Shown: positions 8,624 through 18,340, counted from the stretch's first letter. The stretch is DNA of 48,085 nt from CAYUET01 sp964443875 (GCA_964443875.1 CAYUET010000019.1:1-48085); one strand, 5' to 3'. Notes: generated by a model from the letters alone, not told the origin. Made by a program: numbers and translations.

Positions 8624-8652
8624 TTGACGACCCCATTTTTTGAAGTTATATT
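8624..8652 (+). promoter_or_regulatory. Sigma70-type promoter of the 719-aa protein gene
   Basis: TTGACG (8624-8629), a 17-bp spacer, then TATATT (8647-8652), 66 bases before the ATG at 8718. The surrounding 229-bp gap is strongly AT-rich and shows nothing else. Confidence 0.6.
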
Positions 8653-8717
8653 CCTGTAACAGTAGTAATAAAACAAGAAAATAATAACCGAACCTTTCAA
8701 ACAAGAGATAATTACAG

Positions 8718-10877
8718 ATGAAATTATTTCCTCTTCAAAAAAGCATTTCCCTTACACTTGCGTTATTATTATCTTTTCAGGGTTTGGTCTGGAGCACTCC
8801 TTCGCACCCCACTTCTGAAAAATCAAGTATTACCGAACACAATAACCTTGCACCTCAGTCTTTTGTGGCTAATTTATTCAGGGGTGCTAGTGCAAGAACT
8901 GAAGCGAGAGAAAAAGCTCAAGCCGAAGCAAGAGCCAAATCCACGGAGATTGGAAATGCCACAATCGCTTTAAACGCAGTCGGAACAAAAACGAACATCG
9001 ATATGTCAACAATTGATCACTTCCAACTCAACGAAAAGGAAAGTGAAAAAGTTGTAGCCTCTCTGAAAAGAGTTATCAATGAGGAAAACCTTAATAAAAT
9101 GAAGAATGAAGGCCGTAATTTTGGAATATTAGTTACTGCTGAAAGAGAAGCTCGTTATGATAAATCACTAGATGATACCTTAAAAATGCTTGAAAGCATT
9201 ACAACAAAAGACGAAGAGAATAAAACAAAAATCTTTATAGCTGATTTCAACAGCCATCATCAACCTTATTCCTATTTTAAAGACGGGAATCTTTATCTTT
9301 CAGCAGCCTATTTTGGTTTTAAAGAATCCGAAAAAGGAATAATAAAAAATCTATTAGGCAAAGCATCCAAAGCACTATTCAAAGAAGACTACATCAACAA
9401 AACATTTGAAAAGTTTAAAAAAGCGCAACAAGAGGATAAGGCAAAAATACACATTGGAAAAAGCCCTTTACAATGGCTTTTCCAGTTATTAAATCCGTTT
9501 TCACTGCTTCAACCAACAAAAATTTTAGCGGACATCATCACCCCCAAAATAACCCCGGCGATTGCTCAAAACATTTTTTATCATGAATTAATCAAAAATG
9601 GATTTGATAATAAAGAAGCCTACCACATGAAAGGTGTTATGACCTACTCCCCTTCGAAGTACAAGTTAGGAAAATTAAGTGAAAATGAAAAATTCTGGAT
9701 AAACTATCATGTACAAAACCATCATGACAGGAAATGGCTGAAGGAAAAAATCAAAAACACAAAATCAATAAATGAGCAATTCACCCACCAATCTTTTTTT
9801 GATTTAGACTTATTAACCTCAGAAATTGACATTCTCACTGTCCAGCAACAAATAGATGGTAAAAAAATTTTAGCTCAGGCTGTTATTGATAATGCAAATG
9901 CCTATACAAAAAGCATTAGAGTCAGAGGGGCTTACCATAATGTTGTATTAATTGCCCTTTCAATAGCTATCGGATTGTATTTTGGGCATGACATTACAGA
10001 GTTTCTACATAAAATCATACATCTTGCCGGTGAAATTTTCCATTATAATCATATAAAGGACATAGGGTTTGAATCGAAACATCTTGCTGGTTTTCTTCTT
10101 GTCATGTTTCCAATGGGAACTCCGGGCTGGGTCACAAAATATATTACTCCTAAAGTTAACTGGATGCTTAATAGCCGTATAGCAAACAAGCTAGTCAAAC
10201 CCGCGATTGCTAAAATTTCACCTATTATAAAAACAATTAAAGAATTCTATGAAATTTTAAGCGGGGCACATGAAGCCGATGCTGAAAAAGTCGCCAAAGA
10301 TGCTGCTAAAAAAGCTGAAAAATTAGCTGAAAAAGCTGATAAACTAGAAAAGAAATTAATGGAAAAGTTGGCAAAACAAGAAGCCAAAGATAAAAAATCA
10401 GCAGAAGAAATTGCACGAATGAAAGCTGAAGCCGCCATCAATGAAGAAAAAGCCGCTCAATTAAAGGACGAAATTCTATTTCAGAAAAACTTACAAAAGC
10501 AATTGTCTGAAATATATTCTGCTATAGAAGATTTCCAAGATCAGGTAGCAATTAAAGCGAAAATTTCAGAATCAAAAATAAGCCGCAGTGAACGTAACCA
10601 AATCAAAAAGGCTGCAAATTTTGAGGAAAATTTAAAAAACACTCAAAAGAACATCATCTCCCTTGGTGATACGATCAATTCTCACTACCCTGGATTTTCC
10701 GATCTTCTTTTAAAACTTCTCAAGTCAATTGAAAAAACTCCTTTAGATCAAACAAAAATATCACAAGCCTATGCAGGTTTTGATTTTGATATCAATTTTC
10801 TTCTTCAAATACCTGTATATGATATTAACTTTCAAAGTAATCTGGGGCCTTACTCTGAAATCAGCGCTGCGGCTTAA
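8718..10877 (+). CDS. Large exported protein of unknown function with coiled coil
   Basis: 719 aa; I do not recognise a family. Residues 1-26 are a signal peptide (MKLFPLQKSISLTLALLLS, then FQGLVWS). The mature start holds the motif NLAPQS near residue 44, like CLSPRS in the gene at 23982. Next is a short Ala/Glu/Lys/Arg-rich helix (EAREKAQAEARAKS). Residues about 100-380 are a mixed region with conserved-looking FYHELIKNG. Two hydrophobic stretches follow near 412-428 (NVVLIALSIAIGLYFG) and 455-465 (AGFLLVMFPMG). Residues about 515-600 form a long charged coiled coil (DAEKVAKDAAKKAEKLAEKAD). The gene is clearly more AT-rich in codon choice than its neighbours, and it has its own promoter. 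Location: envelope or outside. Function unknown. Confidence 0.7.
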   Translation: MKLFPLQKSISLTLALLLSFQGLVWSTPSHPTSEKSSITEHNNLAPQSFVANLFRGASARTEAREKAQAEARAKSTEIGNATIALNAVGTKTNIDMSTIDHFQLNEKESEKVVASLKRVINEENLNKMKNEGRNFGILVTAEREARYDKSLDDTLKMLESITTKDEENKTKIFIADFNSHHQPYSYFKDGNLYLSAAYFGFKESEKGIIKNLLGKASKALFKEDYINKTFEKFKKAQQEDKAKIHIGKSPLQWLFQLLNPFSLLQPTKILADIITPKITPAIAQNIFYHELIKNGFDNKEAYHMKGVMTYSPSKYKLGKLSENEKFWINYHVQNHHDRKWLKEKIKNTKSINEQFTHQSFFDLDLLTSEIDILTVQQQIDGKKILAQAVIDNANAYTKSIRVRGAYHNVVLIALSIAIGLYFGHDITEFLHKIIHLAGEIFHYNHIKDIGFESKHLAGFLLVMFPMGTPGWVTKYITPKVNWMLNSRIANKLVKPAIAKISPIIKTIKEFYEILSGAHEADAEKVAKDAAKKAEKLAEKADKLEKKLMEKLAKQEAKDKKSAEEIARMKAEAAINEEKAAQLKDEILFQKNLQKQLSEIYSAIEDFQDQVAIKAKISESKISRSERNQIKKAANFEENLKNTQKNIISLGDTINSHYPGFSDLLLKLLKSIEKTPLDQTKISQAYAGFDFDINFLLQIPVYDINFQSNLGPYSEISAAA

Positions 10878-10886
10878 TCCATTACT

Positions 10887-10916
10887 ATCGCATGCTAAAT
10901 CATCAATTCATGCGAT
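10887..10916. terminator. Hairpin between convergent genes, possible bidirectional terminator
   Basis: ATCGCATG (10887-10894) and CATGCGAT (10909-10916) form a perfect 8-bp stem with a 14-nt loop, 10 bases after the stop of the 719-aa gene and about 70 before the convergent GNAT gene end. There is no long T run, so its strength is uncertain. Confidence 0.4.
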
Positions 10917-10983
10917 GAACTGTATTTGTTAAGGACATTTACAATGTTCTTCTTCAATTTTTAAAATCTAAAGCATCACAGAT

Positions 10984-11772
10984 CTACTGTTTTTTTCTGA
11001 AAAAAACATATTCCTTAAAATCAAAGCTCTTTTCAAACCCGAGTTTCTGATAACAGCGGATGGCTGAAAAATTGTTTGTTTTCACATTCAGTCCTGTGGT
11101 TTTCACCAATCCGTTCAAAGACTGACACACCTTTGCGGTTGCCTGCATTCCCAGGCCCTCGCCTCTCCACTCAGGATGAGTGGTGATATTGCCCAAAGCC
11201 GCAACCTGATAACGTTCAGAAAAAACATGAATACCGGCTATGCTGACCAGTTTATCATTTTTTCTTACTCCAAAATATTTTCCGGTTTTAAGCATGGAGG
11301 GATCAAACCAGTTTTCAGGATAACTTTCTTTATATAAAGTTTCAATATCTTCAAGATCAGATTCAGAAAGAGAACAGACCTCCCTACAATCATAAGAAAG
11401 CACTTTCTCCGGGTTCTGTAAAATCATTCGCGAATATTCCCCATACTCTTCTCTGAGGTACCGGGATTCAAAGAGATCTTCAAGTCCCGGGGAAAGCTGG
11501 GCATGAAAATTCGGGGGCAAAAGAGGCAGAAGAGAAGATAAAAGCACCCTCATAGGTTCCCTGTCCTCACAAAAGCCTAAAAGGGTCACACTCTTTCCGC
11601 CCGTATACAAAAAGGTCAAAGCGGTCAATTTCTCCTTAACCTCCAGGCCGAACCATTGAGTATTAGGCCAGAAAAAATCATCCAGATCACCCAAGGCATA
11701 AAGGTAAAGTGCCGGATTCAACTGCAGAAAACGGGCAATTTTTTCCCTGTTTTGAATCAAAAACATTTTCAT
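10984..11772 (-). CDS. GNAT-family N-acetyltransferase
   Basis: 262 aa. The C-terminal half (about 130-262) is a GNAT fold: ALGNITTHPEWRGEGLGMQATAKV contains the acetyl-CoA pyrophosphate loop (R/Q-x-x-G-x-G/A type, here RGEGLG), followed by NVKTNNFSAIRCYQKLGFE, the usual beta-6/alpha-4 end. The N-terminal half begins with NPALYLYALGDLDDFFWP, a segment seen in a subgroup of two-domain FR47-like acetyltransferases. The substrate is unknown. It is a single gene on the minus strand, 143 bases downstream of the TPR gene's start side, with an unremarkable ribosome site. Confidence 0.85.
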   Translation of the reverse strand: MKMFLIQNREKIARFLQLNPALYLYALGDLDDFFWPNTQWFGLEVKEKLTALTFLYTGGKSVTLLGFCEDREPMRVLLSSLLPLLPPNFHAQLSPGLEDLFESRYLREEYGEYSRMILQNPEKVLSYDCREVCSLSESDLEDIETLYKESYPENWFDPSMLKTGKYFGVRKNDKLVSIAGIHVFSERYQVAALGNITTHPEWRGEGLGMQATAKVCQSLNGLVKTTGLNVKTNNFSAIRCYQKLGFEKSFDFKEYVFFRKKQ

Positions 11773-11915
11773 AACGCATCCCTCACCCTCATTCAGGGGA
11801 ATATTATTCAGGATTTATAAGTCTTAAAAAAGATAAAAATGATTGTTGATTTATTCAAAAATTTTTTAAAGGTTAAAACAGGAATACAGTCATAATCTGC
11901 CTCTGATTTTCTAAT

Positions 11916-12797
11916 TTAATTAAAGGGAGTTTTGCCCTTGTTCCGGATGAGAATTTTATTTAAAAATTCCCGGGCCTCGGCATGGTTAGGATCCAGATGC
12001 AGGGCCTTTTTAAAATCCTGGACAGCAGCTTTGATGTTTTTCAGCTCCATATCCGTTCTTCCCAGGAGATAAAAAATTTCAGACTTAATCCCGTTAATAT
12101 GAGAGGCATCCAGAAAGGCATCCCGGGCTTTTACAAATTTTCCGGCTTTAAAATAAGCGACTCCCAGATTCTGGAACAGGATTTCATCCTGGGGATCATT
12201 TTTTGCGGCCAATTCCATATGTTCAGCCGCTTTATTATACTCATCCAGCCGGAAATAAACTCTTCCGAGGTACTCGCGGATGACAGGACTCTGAGAATCA
12301 TATTTCAGCACTTCCTGCAAGACAATGAGCGTTTTCCCGTATTCCTTCTCCAGATAATAAAAATCCGCAAGTCTCATATAATTCTCAAGATCCTCAGGAT
12401 TATTTAAAAGGGTGATATGAGAGATAATCAGTTCCTTATGCCGCTCCAGTTCGTCTCTGGAAACTAAAGGAAGGCCCAGGGGAATTTTTGCAGGCTTCTC
12501 CAGAATTTCCAGGGCGTTATCCATACATTTAAGGGCCTCATCAAAATTTTCCATATGAATCCAGTAACATCCGCACAGGTAATGCGCCACTGCATTCCGG
12601 GAATCCAAAAGAACAGCCCTGGCCGCTGCCGTATATCCCTCATCATATTTTTTTTCATCCTTGATGAGCCCGTAAGCGCGCCTGCTTAATAAATATGAAC
12701 GTCCCCTGCGGGTAAATAAAGAGAAATGCACTATTTTCAAAATAAAAGAAAGGAGCTGATTCCACAGCGAAGTATTTATTTCTGTTTCATTATCCAT
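11916..12797 (-). CDS. Tetratricopeptide-repeat protein
   Basis: 293 aa. At least five or six degenerate TPR units between about 55 and 285: AVAHYLCGCYWIHMENFDEA, the YMRLADFYYLEKEYGKTL unit, SPVIREYLGRVYFRLDEYNKA, EILFQNLGVAYFKAGKFVKA, SEIFYLLGRTDMELKNIKAA and the closing KALHLDPNHAEAREFL. The N-terminal 45 residues (LWNQLLSFILKIVHFSLF) are hydrophobic/amphipathic and may attach it to the membrane; there is no cleavable signal peptide. TPR proteins are protein-binding scaffolds, so the partner is unknown. It stands alone between the GNAT and the small membrane-protein genes, all on the minus strand. Confidence 0.85.
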   Translation of the reverse strand: MDNETEINTSLWNQLLSFILKIVHFSLFTRRGRSYLLSRRAYGLIKDEKKYDEGYTAAARAVLLDSRNAVAHYLCGCYWIHMENFDEALKCMDNALEILEKPAKIPLGLPLVSRDELERHKELIISHITLLNNPEDLENYMRLADFYYLEKEYGKTLIVLQEVLKYDSQSPVIREYLGRVYFRLDEYNKAAEHMELAAKNDPQDEILFQNLGVAYFKAGKFVKARDAFLDASHINGIKSEIFYLLGRTDMELKNIKAAVQDFKKALHLDPNHAEAREFLNKILIRNKGKTPFN

Positions 12798-12951
12798 AGT
12801 AACCTTAACCCGTATGATGAAAAAAATTCTGATAGTCTGAAGGGACTTTCACCCCCTTGTTTAACTTCTTTCAGAAGTTTTTCAAAAATACAAATTGAAG
12901 TCTATTGTTTTTCCAGATCAGGAATTCTTTTTCTTTGGGATAAATTAGGGA

Positions 12952-13392
12952 TCAATCGTCCAAATCCAGCTCTTCGCGTTCCGTTTGTTCTAATTTTGAA
13001 ACCCGCCGTTTTAACATTCGAATCAATACGGAACAGTTTCTGATAGAAGATAAGGGAACAAAAAACCTACCGCGAAGAGTCTGTATTTCTAGAAATTTTC
13101 CCAGTAAAGCACTCTTAATCCGGATTACAACCATCTCAGTCAAATTCAGCCTCACATGAGAAAACCATTGATCCATGGAAAAATCTTCTTCAGATAAAGC
13201 ATAAAAGGAGGAGGCTTTGCGAAGACTCAGAAACAGAATAAAAAGGCTTAACAACATAAACCCCGCAAGCAGAAACCCCGGTTCAGCAAACCCTTTAATC
13301 ATCAAAACACCATAGACAGCCGCCAGTATAAACACAATCAGACTGTATAACGTGTATCTTGAAAACCATGTTAATTTATAAACCGTATACAT
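12952..13392 (-). CDS. Small membrane protein with two N-terminal helices and PH-like tail
   Basis: 146 aa. Two transmembrane helices (residues about 13-33 and 38-56) form a hairpin, followed by a soluble domain of about 85 residues: EDFSMDQWFSHVRLNLTE, the IRIKSALLGKFLEIQTLRGRFFVPLSSI stretch, then a charged end EREELDLDD. The order hairpin plus beta-rich domain with a final helix resembles bacterial PH-like (bPH) membrane proteins, but no diagnostic motif decides it. The start at 13392 has only a poor ribosome site. The 257-bp gap to fliK on the right contains the fliK sigma54 promoter. Confidence 0.6.
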   Translation of the reverse strand: MYTVYKLTWFSRYTLYSLIVFILAAVYGVLMIKGFAEPGFLLAGFMLLSLFILFLSLRKASSFYALSEEDFSMDQWFSHVRLNLTEMVVIRIKSALLGKFLEIQTLRGRFFVPLSSIRNCSVLIRMLKRRVSKLEQTEREELDLDD

Positions 13393-13601
13393 ATTTTTTA
13401 TCTCTGAATTTAAGGTTCATCTGCCAGTTTGCAATAAACATAGCATAATCTTTTTAAAAATCACAAAAAAATTTCATCTCTTTCAAAACACAGGAAAAAC
13501 ACAGCTCAATCCCGGGAGAAAATTGCCGATCAGGTAAAATATTCCTTGATTTCAAAATAAGACATTAGTCACAACTCCTTTATTTTCAACATAAATTAGA
13601 G

Positions 13602-13617
13602 TGGCATATTTATTGCT
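13602..13617 (+). promoter_or_regulatory. Sigma54 (-24/-12) promoter of fliK-flgD-flgE
   Basis: TGGCATATTTATTGCT fits TGGCAYRNNNNTTGCW at every fixed position, with GG and GC at the correct 10-base separation. The ATG of fliK follows 32 bases after the element, so the transcript would start near 13629. An RpoN activator of the FlrC/FlgR type is expected but is not in the window. Confidence 0.87.
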
Positions 13618-13649
13618 AATATTCTTATCATAAAAAAAAGGAATAGAAA

Positions 13650-15722
13650 ATGACGATACAATCCACGAATATCACGAACCATCTTCTGGGCCTTATTCAA
13701 AATTTAGGTACAAATAATAATCGCGGGGAGACCAAAGTGAGCTCCTCAAAAGCAGATTCTTTTGAATCCATGTTTAAAGAATGTGCTTCCACCTCCCATC
13801 AACCTACCTCCCGAAGGGACACAGAGGCTGCGGAGGTTTCCCCAGATTATTACAGCGATAGAAAAAAGGCAGAGAACTCCGTCTCTGCTGAAAAAAGTAC
13901 AGCAAAAGATTCTTCAGAAAAAAACGCAGCAGCTGAAAAAAACAATGCCTCCCGCTCTTCAAAAGAAGACTCCGGTCAGCAGATCCGGGACGAAAAAAAC
14001 GCTGAACGCAGGGCAGATCAAAACGACAGAGAAGAAGCCCGTGCTGCTAAGGAGCAAACTTCTTCAGATCATAAGAATGAAACTGAAAATACGGTTTCTA
14101 AAACAGATAAATCAGCAAAATCTGAAAAAACAGAAAAAAGCGACACGACAACACAGGAAGCCTCAAAAGATTCTTCTTCAACAGTAGAAGTTTCAGAAGA
14201 AGCCACGGAAGAAGTCACTGACGCAAAAGCCGCGCAATCCCTGAAAGAACTCCTTCAGCAGATTCTGGATTTACTGAAATCCTTCACCTCAGAAAACGGT
14301 GAACTTCAGGTCACGGATTCAAAGGAATTAACCGGCAAACTGGAAAGCCTTTTCCAGAATGAAAAGTTCTCCGAATTCTGGAATAAATTCAAAAACCTCG
14401 CCGCTTCTTCAACAACTTCAGACAGCTCTTCCTTAACCTCTGAAAACACAAAGGGGCAGGATAAATTAACCCTGATACTTGAACAAATGCTTGCAAACAG
14501 CAGTTCTTCCGAAGCCTCCTCTGAGGACGGGCAGGTTTATAAAGAAATTGAAGATATTGTTTCTCTTCTTAAAAACAATAAAGAAACCTTAAAAAATCTT
14601 TTCTCTTCACAGAACAGCGCCGTTGAACAGAATTCTGTTTCAAAAGATTTTCTTCAGTCCCTTGAAACCCTCACAAAACAGATTGAATCACAAAGTAATT
14701 CCGATGCAAAACAGACAACCGACGTTTCCAAAACAACCTCCAAAACTCAAACTCCGGAAGCTTCCCTTCTGGATTCTTCTTCACAAAAGACAGATAAGAC
14801 CTTGGAAACGTCAGAACTCCTGACAAAAAACTCAAAACTTTTAAAACCTTCAGAAAATCAGACAGAAGATTCGGAAAATAATGCCGATTCTCAGGAAACT
14901 CCTGTTTTAAAAACTACCGCCGCAAATAAAGAAAACAAACCTATTCTGGATCAGCTTGTTCAGAAAATAAATCAGAATGAAGCCTCCAAAACAGAAACCG
15001 AAGCAGCCGCACAGTCTGTCTCCTCCAAAATTTCTGCAGATTTTTCCAAACCAGGCACGGCTGAAAACATTCAAAAACTATCTGAATCGGGCTCTGAAAC
15101 CAAAATCAGCGCCTCTGAAAATTCCCAGCAGAACAGCTCTCAGACAAAAATGGATCTGGCACAGAATCCTCTTTCAGAGACAACATTGGAAACAAAAAAT
15201 TCGGCCTCTGAAGTCAAAGGGGAAGCCCGTTTCACCCAGTACCTGTCAAAAGCGTTTGCCTCGGAAAGGGAAATTATAGATAAAATCATTTCCCAGGCCA
15301 AACTGCGCATGAACAATGGGGAGAAAGAGCTCACGCTTCAGCTTTCTCCGCCTGAACTCGGCCATGTTAAGATTCAGCTGAATGAAAATTCAGGTGTCAT
15401 GTCCGGAAAAATCGTGGTGGACAGTGAAGTCATCAAAGAAATCGTTCAAAGCAACCTTAATCAGCTGAAAACCTCCCTGAATGAAACCGTCAAAATTGAT
15501 AAGCTTGATGTGGAAGTCCGGGAAGAAGCCGGCGGGTCCCTGCTTCAATCCTTCAGAGACAAGGACACTCAGGACAGCTCTGGCTTTCAGGACAGGGATA
15601 AGGCATATTCGGATACCTATTACGAGGATGATCTCCAGGGAAGTTTCGGCCTGGAAACACCCTTACCCAAAGGCCTCACACAACGTGAAAACGGAGCTTT
15701 ATCCGTTGATTTATTTTTATAA
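13650..15722 (+). CDS. fliK: Flagellar hook-length control protein FliK
   Basis: 690 aa. FliK is a secreted molecular ruler that stops hook growth and switches the export gate to late substrates. The C-terminal domain (about 545-630) is clear: ELTLQLSPPELGHVKIQL, then SGKIVVDSEVIKEIVQSNL and LNETVKIDKLDVEV, the Flg_hook fold that contacts FlhB. The first 530 residues are low-complexity, rich in Ser, Lys, Glu, Asn and Thr, without Cys or long hydrophobic runs, as expected for a secreted unfolded ruler but longer than the 375-405 aa of enterobacterial FliK. It is first gene of a sigma54 operon, followed 14 bases later by flgD. The overlapping frames are composition shadows. Confidence 0.95.
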   Translation: MTIQSTNITNHLLGLIQNLGTNNNRGETKVSSSKADSFESMFKECASTSHQPTSRRDTEAAEVSPDYYSDRKKAENSVSAEKSTAKDSSEKNAAAEKNNASRSSKEDSGQQIRDEKNAERRADQNDREEARAAKEQTSSDHKNETENTVSKTDKSAKSEKTEKSDTTTQEASKDSSSTVEVSEEATEEVTDAKAAQSLKELLQQILDLLKSFTSENGELQVTDSKELTGKLESLFQNEKFSEFWNKFKNLAASSTTSDSSSLTSENTKGQDKLTLILEQMLANSSSSEASSEDGQVYKEIEDIVSLLKNNKETLKNLFSSQNSAVEQNSVSKDFLQSLETLTKQIESQSNSDAKQTTDVSKTTSKTQTPEASLLDSSSQKTDKTLETSELLTKNSKLLKPSENQTEDSENNADSQETPVLKTTAANKENKPILDQLVQKINQNEASKTETEAAAQSVSSKISADFSKPGTAENIQKLSESGSETKISASENSQQNSSQTKMDLAQNPLSETTLETKNSASEVKGEARFTQYLSKAFASEREIIDKIISQAKLRMNNGEKELTLQLSPPELGHVKIQLNENSGVMSGKIVVDSEVIKEIVQSNLNQLKTSLNETVKIDKLDVEVREEAGGSLLQSFRDKDTQDSSGFQDRDKAYSDTYYEDDLQGSFGLETPLPKGLTQRENGALSVDLFL

Positions 15723-15736
15723 AAGGAGAATGAACC

Positions 15737-16207
15737 ATGGCTTTTGAAACATCACCCATTGATACCGAAGCTGAAGAGGCTAGAATCACCGCCCTTCTGA
15801 AGGCGGCAAATGACAAAAAAAACAATTCTCTGAGCAGCTCAGACATGTTTCAGAAACTCTTTCTGGCTGAACTTCAGAATCAGGACCCTTCAGAGCCAAT
15901 GGATAACTCTGAAATGATGAGTCAGCTTGCTCAGACCAACACCATGCAGTATCTCTCCCAGATCACCGCAGGCATACAAAGCATGACCTCCAACAGCACA
16001 CTCAGCCAGGCAAGCTCCCTGATTGGAAAAGCCGTTTCAGGACTGGACTCCGCCAATGCCAGTAAACCCGTTGCAGGAGTCGTGTATTCCATCCGGATGG
16101 AGAGCGGGGAAGCCTATCTCAATCTGGGGAACCAGGAACTTAAGGCCAGTGATGTTCTTGAAGTCACGGATCCTTCCTATTTAACGACAGACAAAGAAAC
16201 AACTTAA
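15737..16207 (+). CDS. flgD: Flagellar hook assembly (capping) protein FlgD
   Basis: 156 aa. FlgD forms the cap that guides FlgE polymerisation and is then discarded. The N-terminal region SSDMFQKLFLAELQNQDPSEPMDNSEMMSQLAQTNTM is the FlgD signature, ending in the L-A-Q/Q-x-x-x-L pattern, and SQASSLIGKAVSG follows. The C-terminal half is short: beyond residue 105 only about 50 residues remain, with no full tudor/Fn3-like pair as in enterobacterial FlgD (about 230 aa). Such short FlgD proteins are common. AAAAGGAG lies 8 bases before the ATG. It is 14 bases behind fliK and 27 before flgE. Confidence 0.95.
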   Translation: MAFETSPIDTEAEEARITALLKAANDKKNNSLSSSDMFQKLFLAELQNQDPSEPMDNSEMMSQLAQTNTMQYLSQITAGIQSMTSNSTLSQASSLIGKAVSGLDSANASKPVAGVVYSIRMESGEAYLNLGNQELKASDVLEVTDPSYLTTDKETT

Positions 16208-16234
16208 CTTTAAATATAAACAAGGAGGCATAAA

Positions 16235-18340
16235 ATGGGTATTCGCTCGCTTTTTGCCGGTGTCTCCGGACTCCGAAATTTTCAGCAGCAATTGGATATT
16301 ATTGGTAATAATATCGCCAACTCCAATACGGCTGGATACAAATCGTCACGTATCACATTCCAGGATCTTTTAAGCCAGACAAGCCGCGGAGCAACCGCCT
16401 CCACGGATACGATCGGAGGTACCAACCCCCTCCAGTTCGGTCTCGGTGCCAGTGTCGGATCGATTGATCTGAATTTAAACCAGGGCACCCTTTTAACCAC
16501 AGGGCGCCAGCTCGACCTGGCTATTTCCGGAAACGGATTCTTCAAAGTTTCCAACGGAGACAGCAATTTCTACACAAGAAACGGAGCACTCGACGTGGAT
16601 GAACAGGGATATCTGGTTTCCAGTACAACAGGATACATGATTCAGGGTTTTGGCGCAAACCAGGGTGTTTTAGACACCACCGCCGTGGGAAACATTCAGA
16701 TCCCGGTAGGGATCGTTCTTCCTGCGGAGGCAACCGAAACGGTTGACCTTGTGGGAAATCTGGACTCGACTGCGGAACAGGTCGGAAGCATACACGAATC
16801 AGAAGCACTGCTGGCAACGGAATTGGCGGCCGATGATTCTGATCTGGATGGACTCTATGCGGTCGGAACTCTCAATTCAAGAATCGCCGGAATGCAGCAG
16901 AGCATCACCAATGCCACCATTACGTCAACAGCCGGCAATGGGGTTGTTTCAAATTTCACACTCACCTATGTCGCGGGGGACGCGACCAACAGTGACGGCA
17001 ATTTCACCTCTGTGGCCGATCTGGTTCAGGAAATCAACTCCCGGCTTGTAGCGGCCGGCAGTACGTTCACCTGCACCCAGGCTTTGGATGGTTCCATTGC
17101 CATCACTCACGGAGCTTCTGCAGCCACAGGAACTTTTGTCATCACCAGCAACAACTCCTCCCTCAACAGTGCGCTTTCCACGGTGAACAGCACCACCTAT
17201 GCCGCGGCAGGACAGACCCATAATTCGGATCAGTTCACCCACACCGCAACAGAGGCGGATCTTGCCACCAACCTCAGAAACGCTGCCGGAGCAAGCCTGG
17301 GACTGGACATCAATGACACCATGACCATTAACGGAAATGTCGGAGGGACTGCCATCACCCCCGCCACCTCCACTATTCTTGCCTCGACAACCTACGGCAA
17401 TATCTGCGACTCCATTGCAACGGCCTTCAACATCACCAATGCGGACAATAATGTGGAAGTTTCGGCTGGGAAGGTCCGTGTAACAGGTGATGGAGGTACG
17501 GATTATACGATCAGCGGCATCAACATTACTTCAACGGACACGGCTACGGCAACCCCGAATGGAGTATGCAATGGAGTTTTTGACTCTTCAACCGGAAACT
17601 GGTCTAAAGTTCAGGATGCCACCGATACACACACGACTTCTTTTGTGGCCTATGATTCTGACGGTGTTCAGCATACGGTTTCCATAAAATTCAATATCCG
17701 CGATTCTTCAGGAGGTGTCGGGCAATGGGTCTATGATGTCCATGCCACGGAAACGTCAACAGGAACCCAGGAAGGGATAACGCCCTCCACAGGATCCATC
17801 CAGTTTGCAGGAGACGGTTCCCTGGTGGCTTTCTCCCCGGCCCAGATCACCATTTATCCGACAGGTACTGGAAACCCCATCCAGCTCACCATGGATCCCG
17901 GAACAGTCGGTGCCTATAACGGACTGGTTGCCTTTGAAAATGACTCTTCCGCGCGTTTTGCAAACCTGACCGGTTATGCTTCCGGGGAACTGGAGGATAT
18001 CACGGTCAATGCCGCAGGAGTGCTTACCGGCAGTTTTACCAATGGTCAGAACATGACCCTGGCTCAACTGGTCCTTTCCAGCTTTGATAACCCCGAGGGT
18101 CTTGAAAAAATCGGAAGCAATATGTATCGTGAAACCCTCAATTCAGGAGTGGCCTCCGATGCCGCTCCGGGCAGCGGAGGAAGAGGAAAACTCATCGCCT
18201 CTTCACTGGAAGGTTCCAACGTGGACCTTGCTGAAGAATTCGTCAATCTGATTCAGGCTCAAAGAGGTTTTCAGACCAATGCCCGAATGATCACTACCGC
18301 CAATGATATTCTTGGAGAACTGGTGAATCTGGTCCGGTAA
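16235..18340 (+). CDS. flgE: Flagellar hook protein FlgE, long form
   Basis: 701 aa, against about 400 in Salmonella. Main subunit of the flexible hook. N-terminal D0: MGIRSLFAGVSGLRNFQQQL, then GNNIANSNTAGYKSSR; C-terminal D0: EEFVNLIQAQRGFQTNARMI and ILGELVNLVR. The D1 marker DLAISGNGFFKVSNG is near residue 90. The extra 300 residues (about 180-480) are rich in Thr, Ser, Ala, Asn and Gly and carry repeated short beta-strand patterns, probably a solvent-exposed D2/D3 expansion. GGAGG is 7 bases before the ATG. It is last gene of the fliK operon, 30 bases before a strong terminator. Confidence 0.95.
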   Translation: MGIRSLFAGVSGLRNFQQQLDIIGNNIANSNTAGYKSSRITFQDLLSQTSRGATASTDTIGGTNPLQFGLGASVGSIDLNLNQGTLLTTGRQLDLAISGNGFFKVSNGDSNFYTRNGALDVDEQGYLVSSTTGYMIQGFGANQGVLDTTAVGNIQIPVGIVLPAEATETVDLVGNLDSTAEQVGSIHESEALLATELAADDSDLDGLYAVGTLNSRIAGMQQSITNATITSTAGNGVVSNFTLTYVAGDATNSDGNFTSVADLVQEINSRLVAAGSTFTCTQALDGSIAITHGASAATGTFVITSNNSSLNSALSTVNSTTYAAAGQTHNSDQFTHTATEADLATNLRNAAGASLGLDINDTMTINGNVGGTAITPATSTILASTTYGNICDSIATAFNITNADNNVEVSAGKVRVTGDGGTDYTISGINITSTDTATATPNGVCNGVFDSSTGNWSKVQDATDTHTTSFVAYDSDGVQHTVSIKFNIRDSSGGVGQWVYDVHATETSTGTQEGITPSTGSIQFAGDGSLVAFSPAQITIYPTGTGNPIQLTMDPGTVGAYNGLVAFENDSSARFANLTGYASGELEDITVNAAGVLTGSFTNGQNMTLAQLVLSSFDNPEGLEKIGSNMYRETLNSGVASDAAPGSGGRGKLIASSLEGSNVDLAEEFVNLIQAQRGFQTNARMITTANDILGELVNLVR

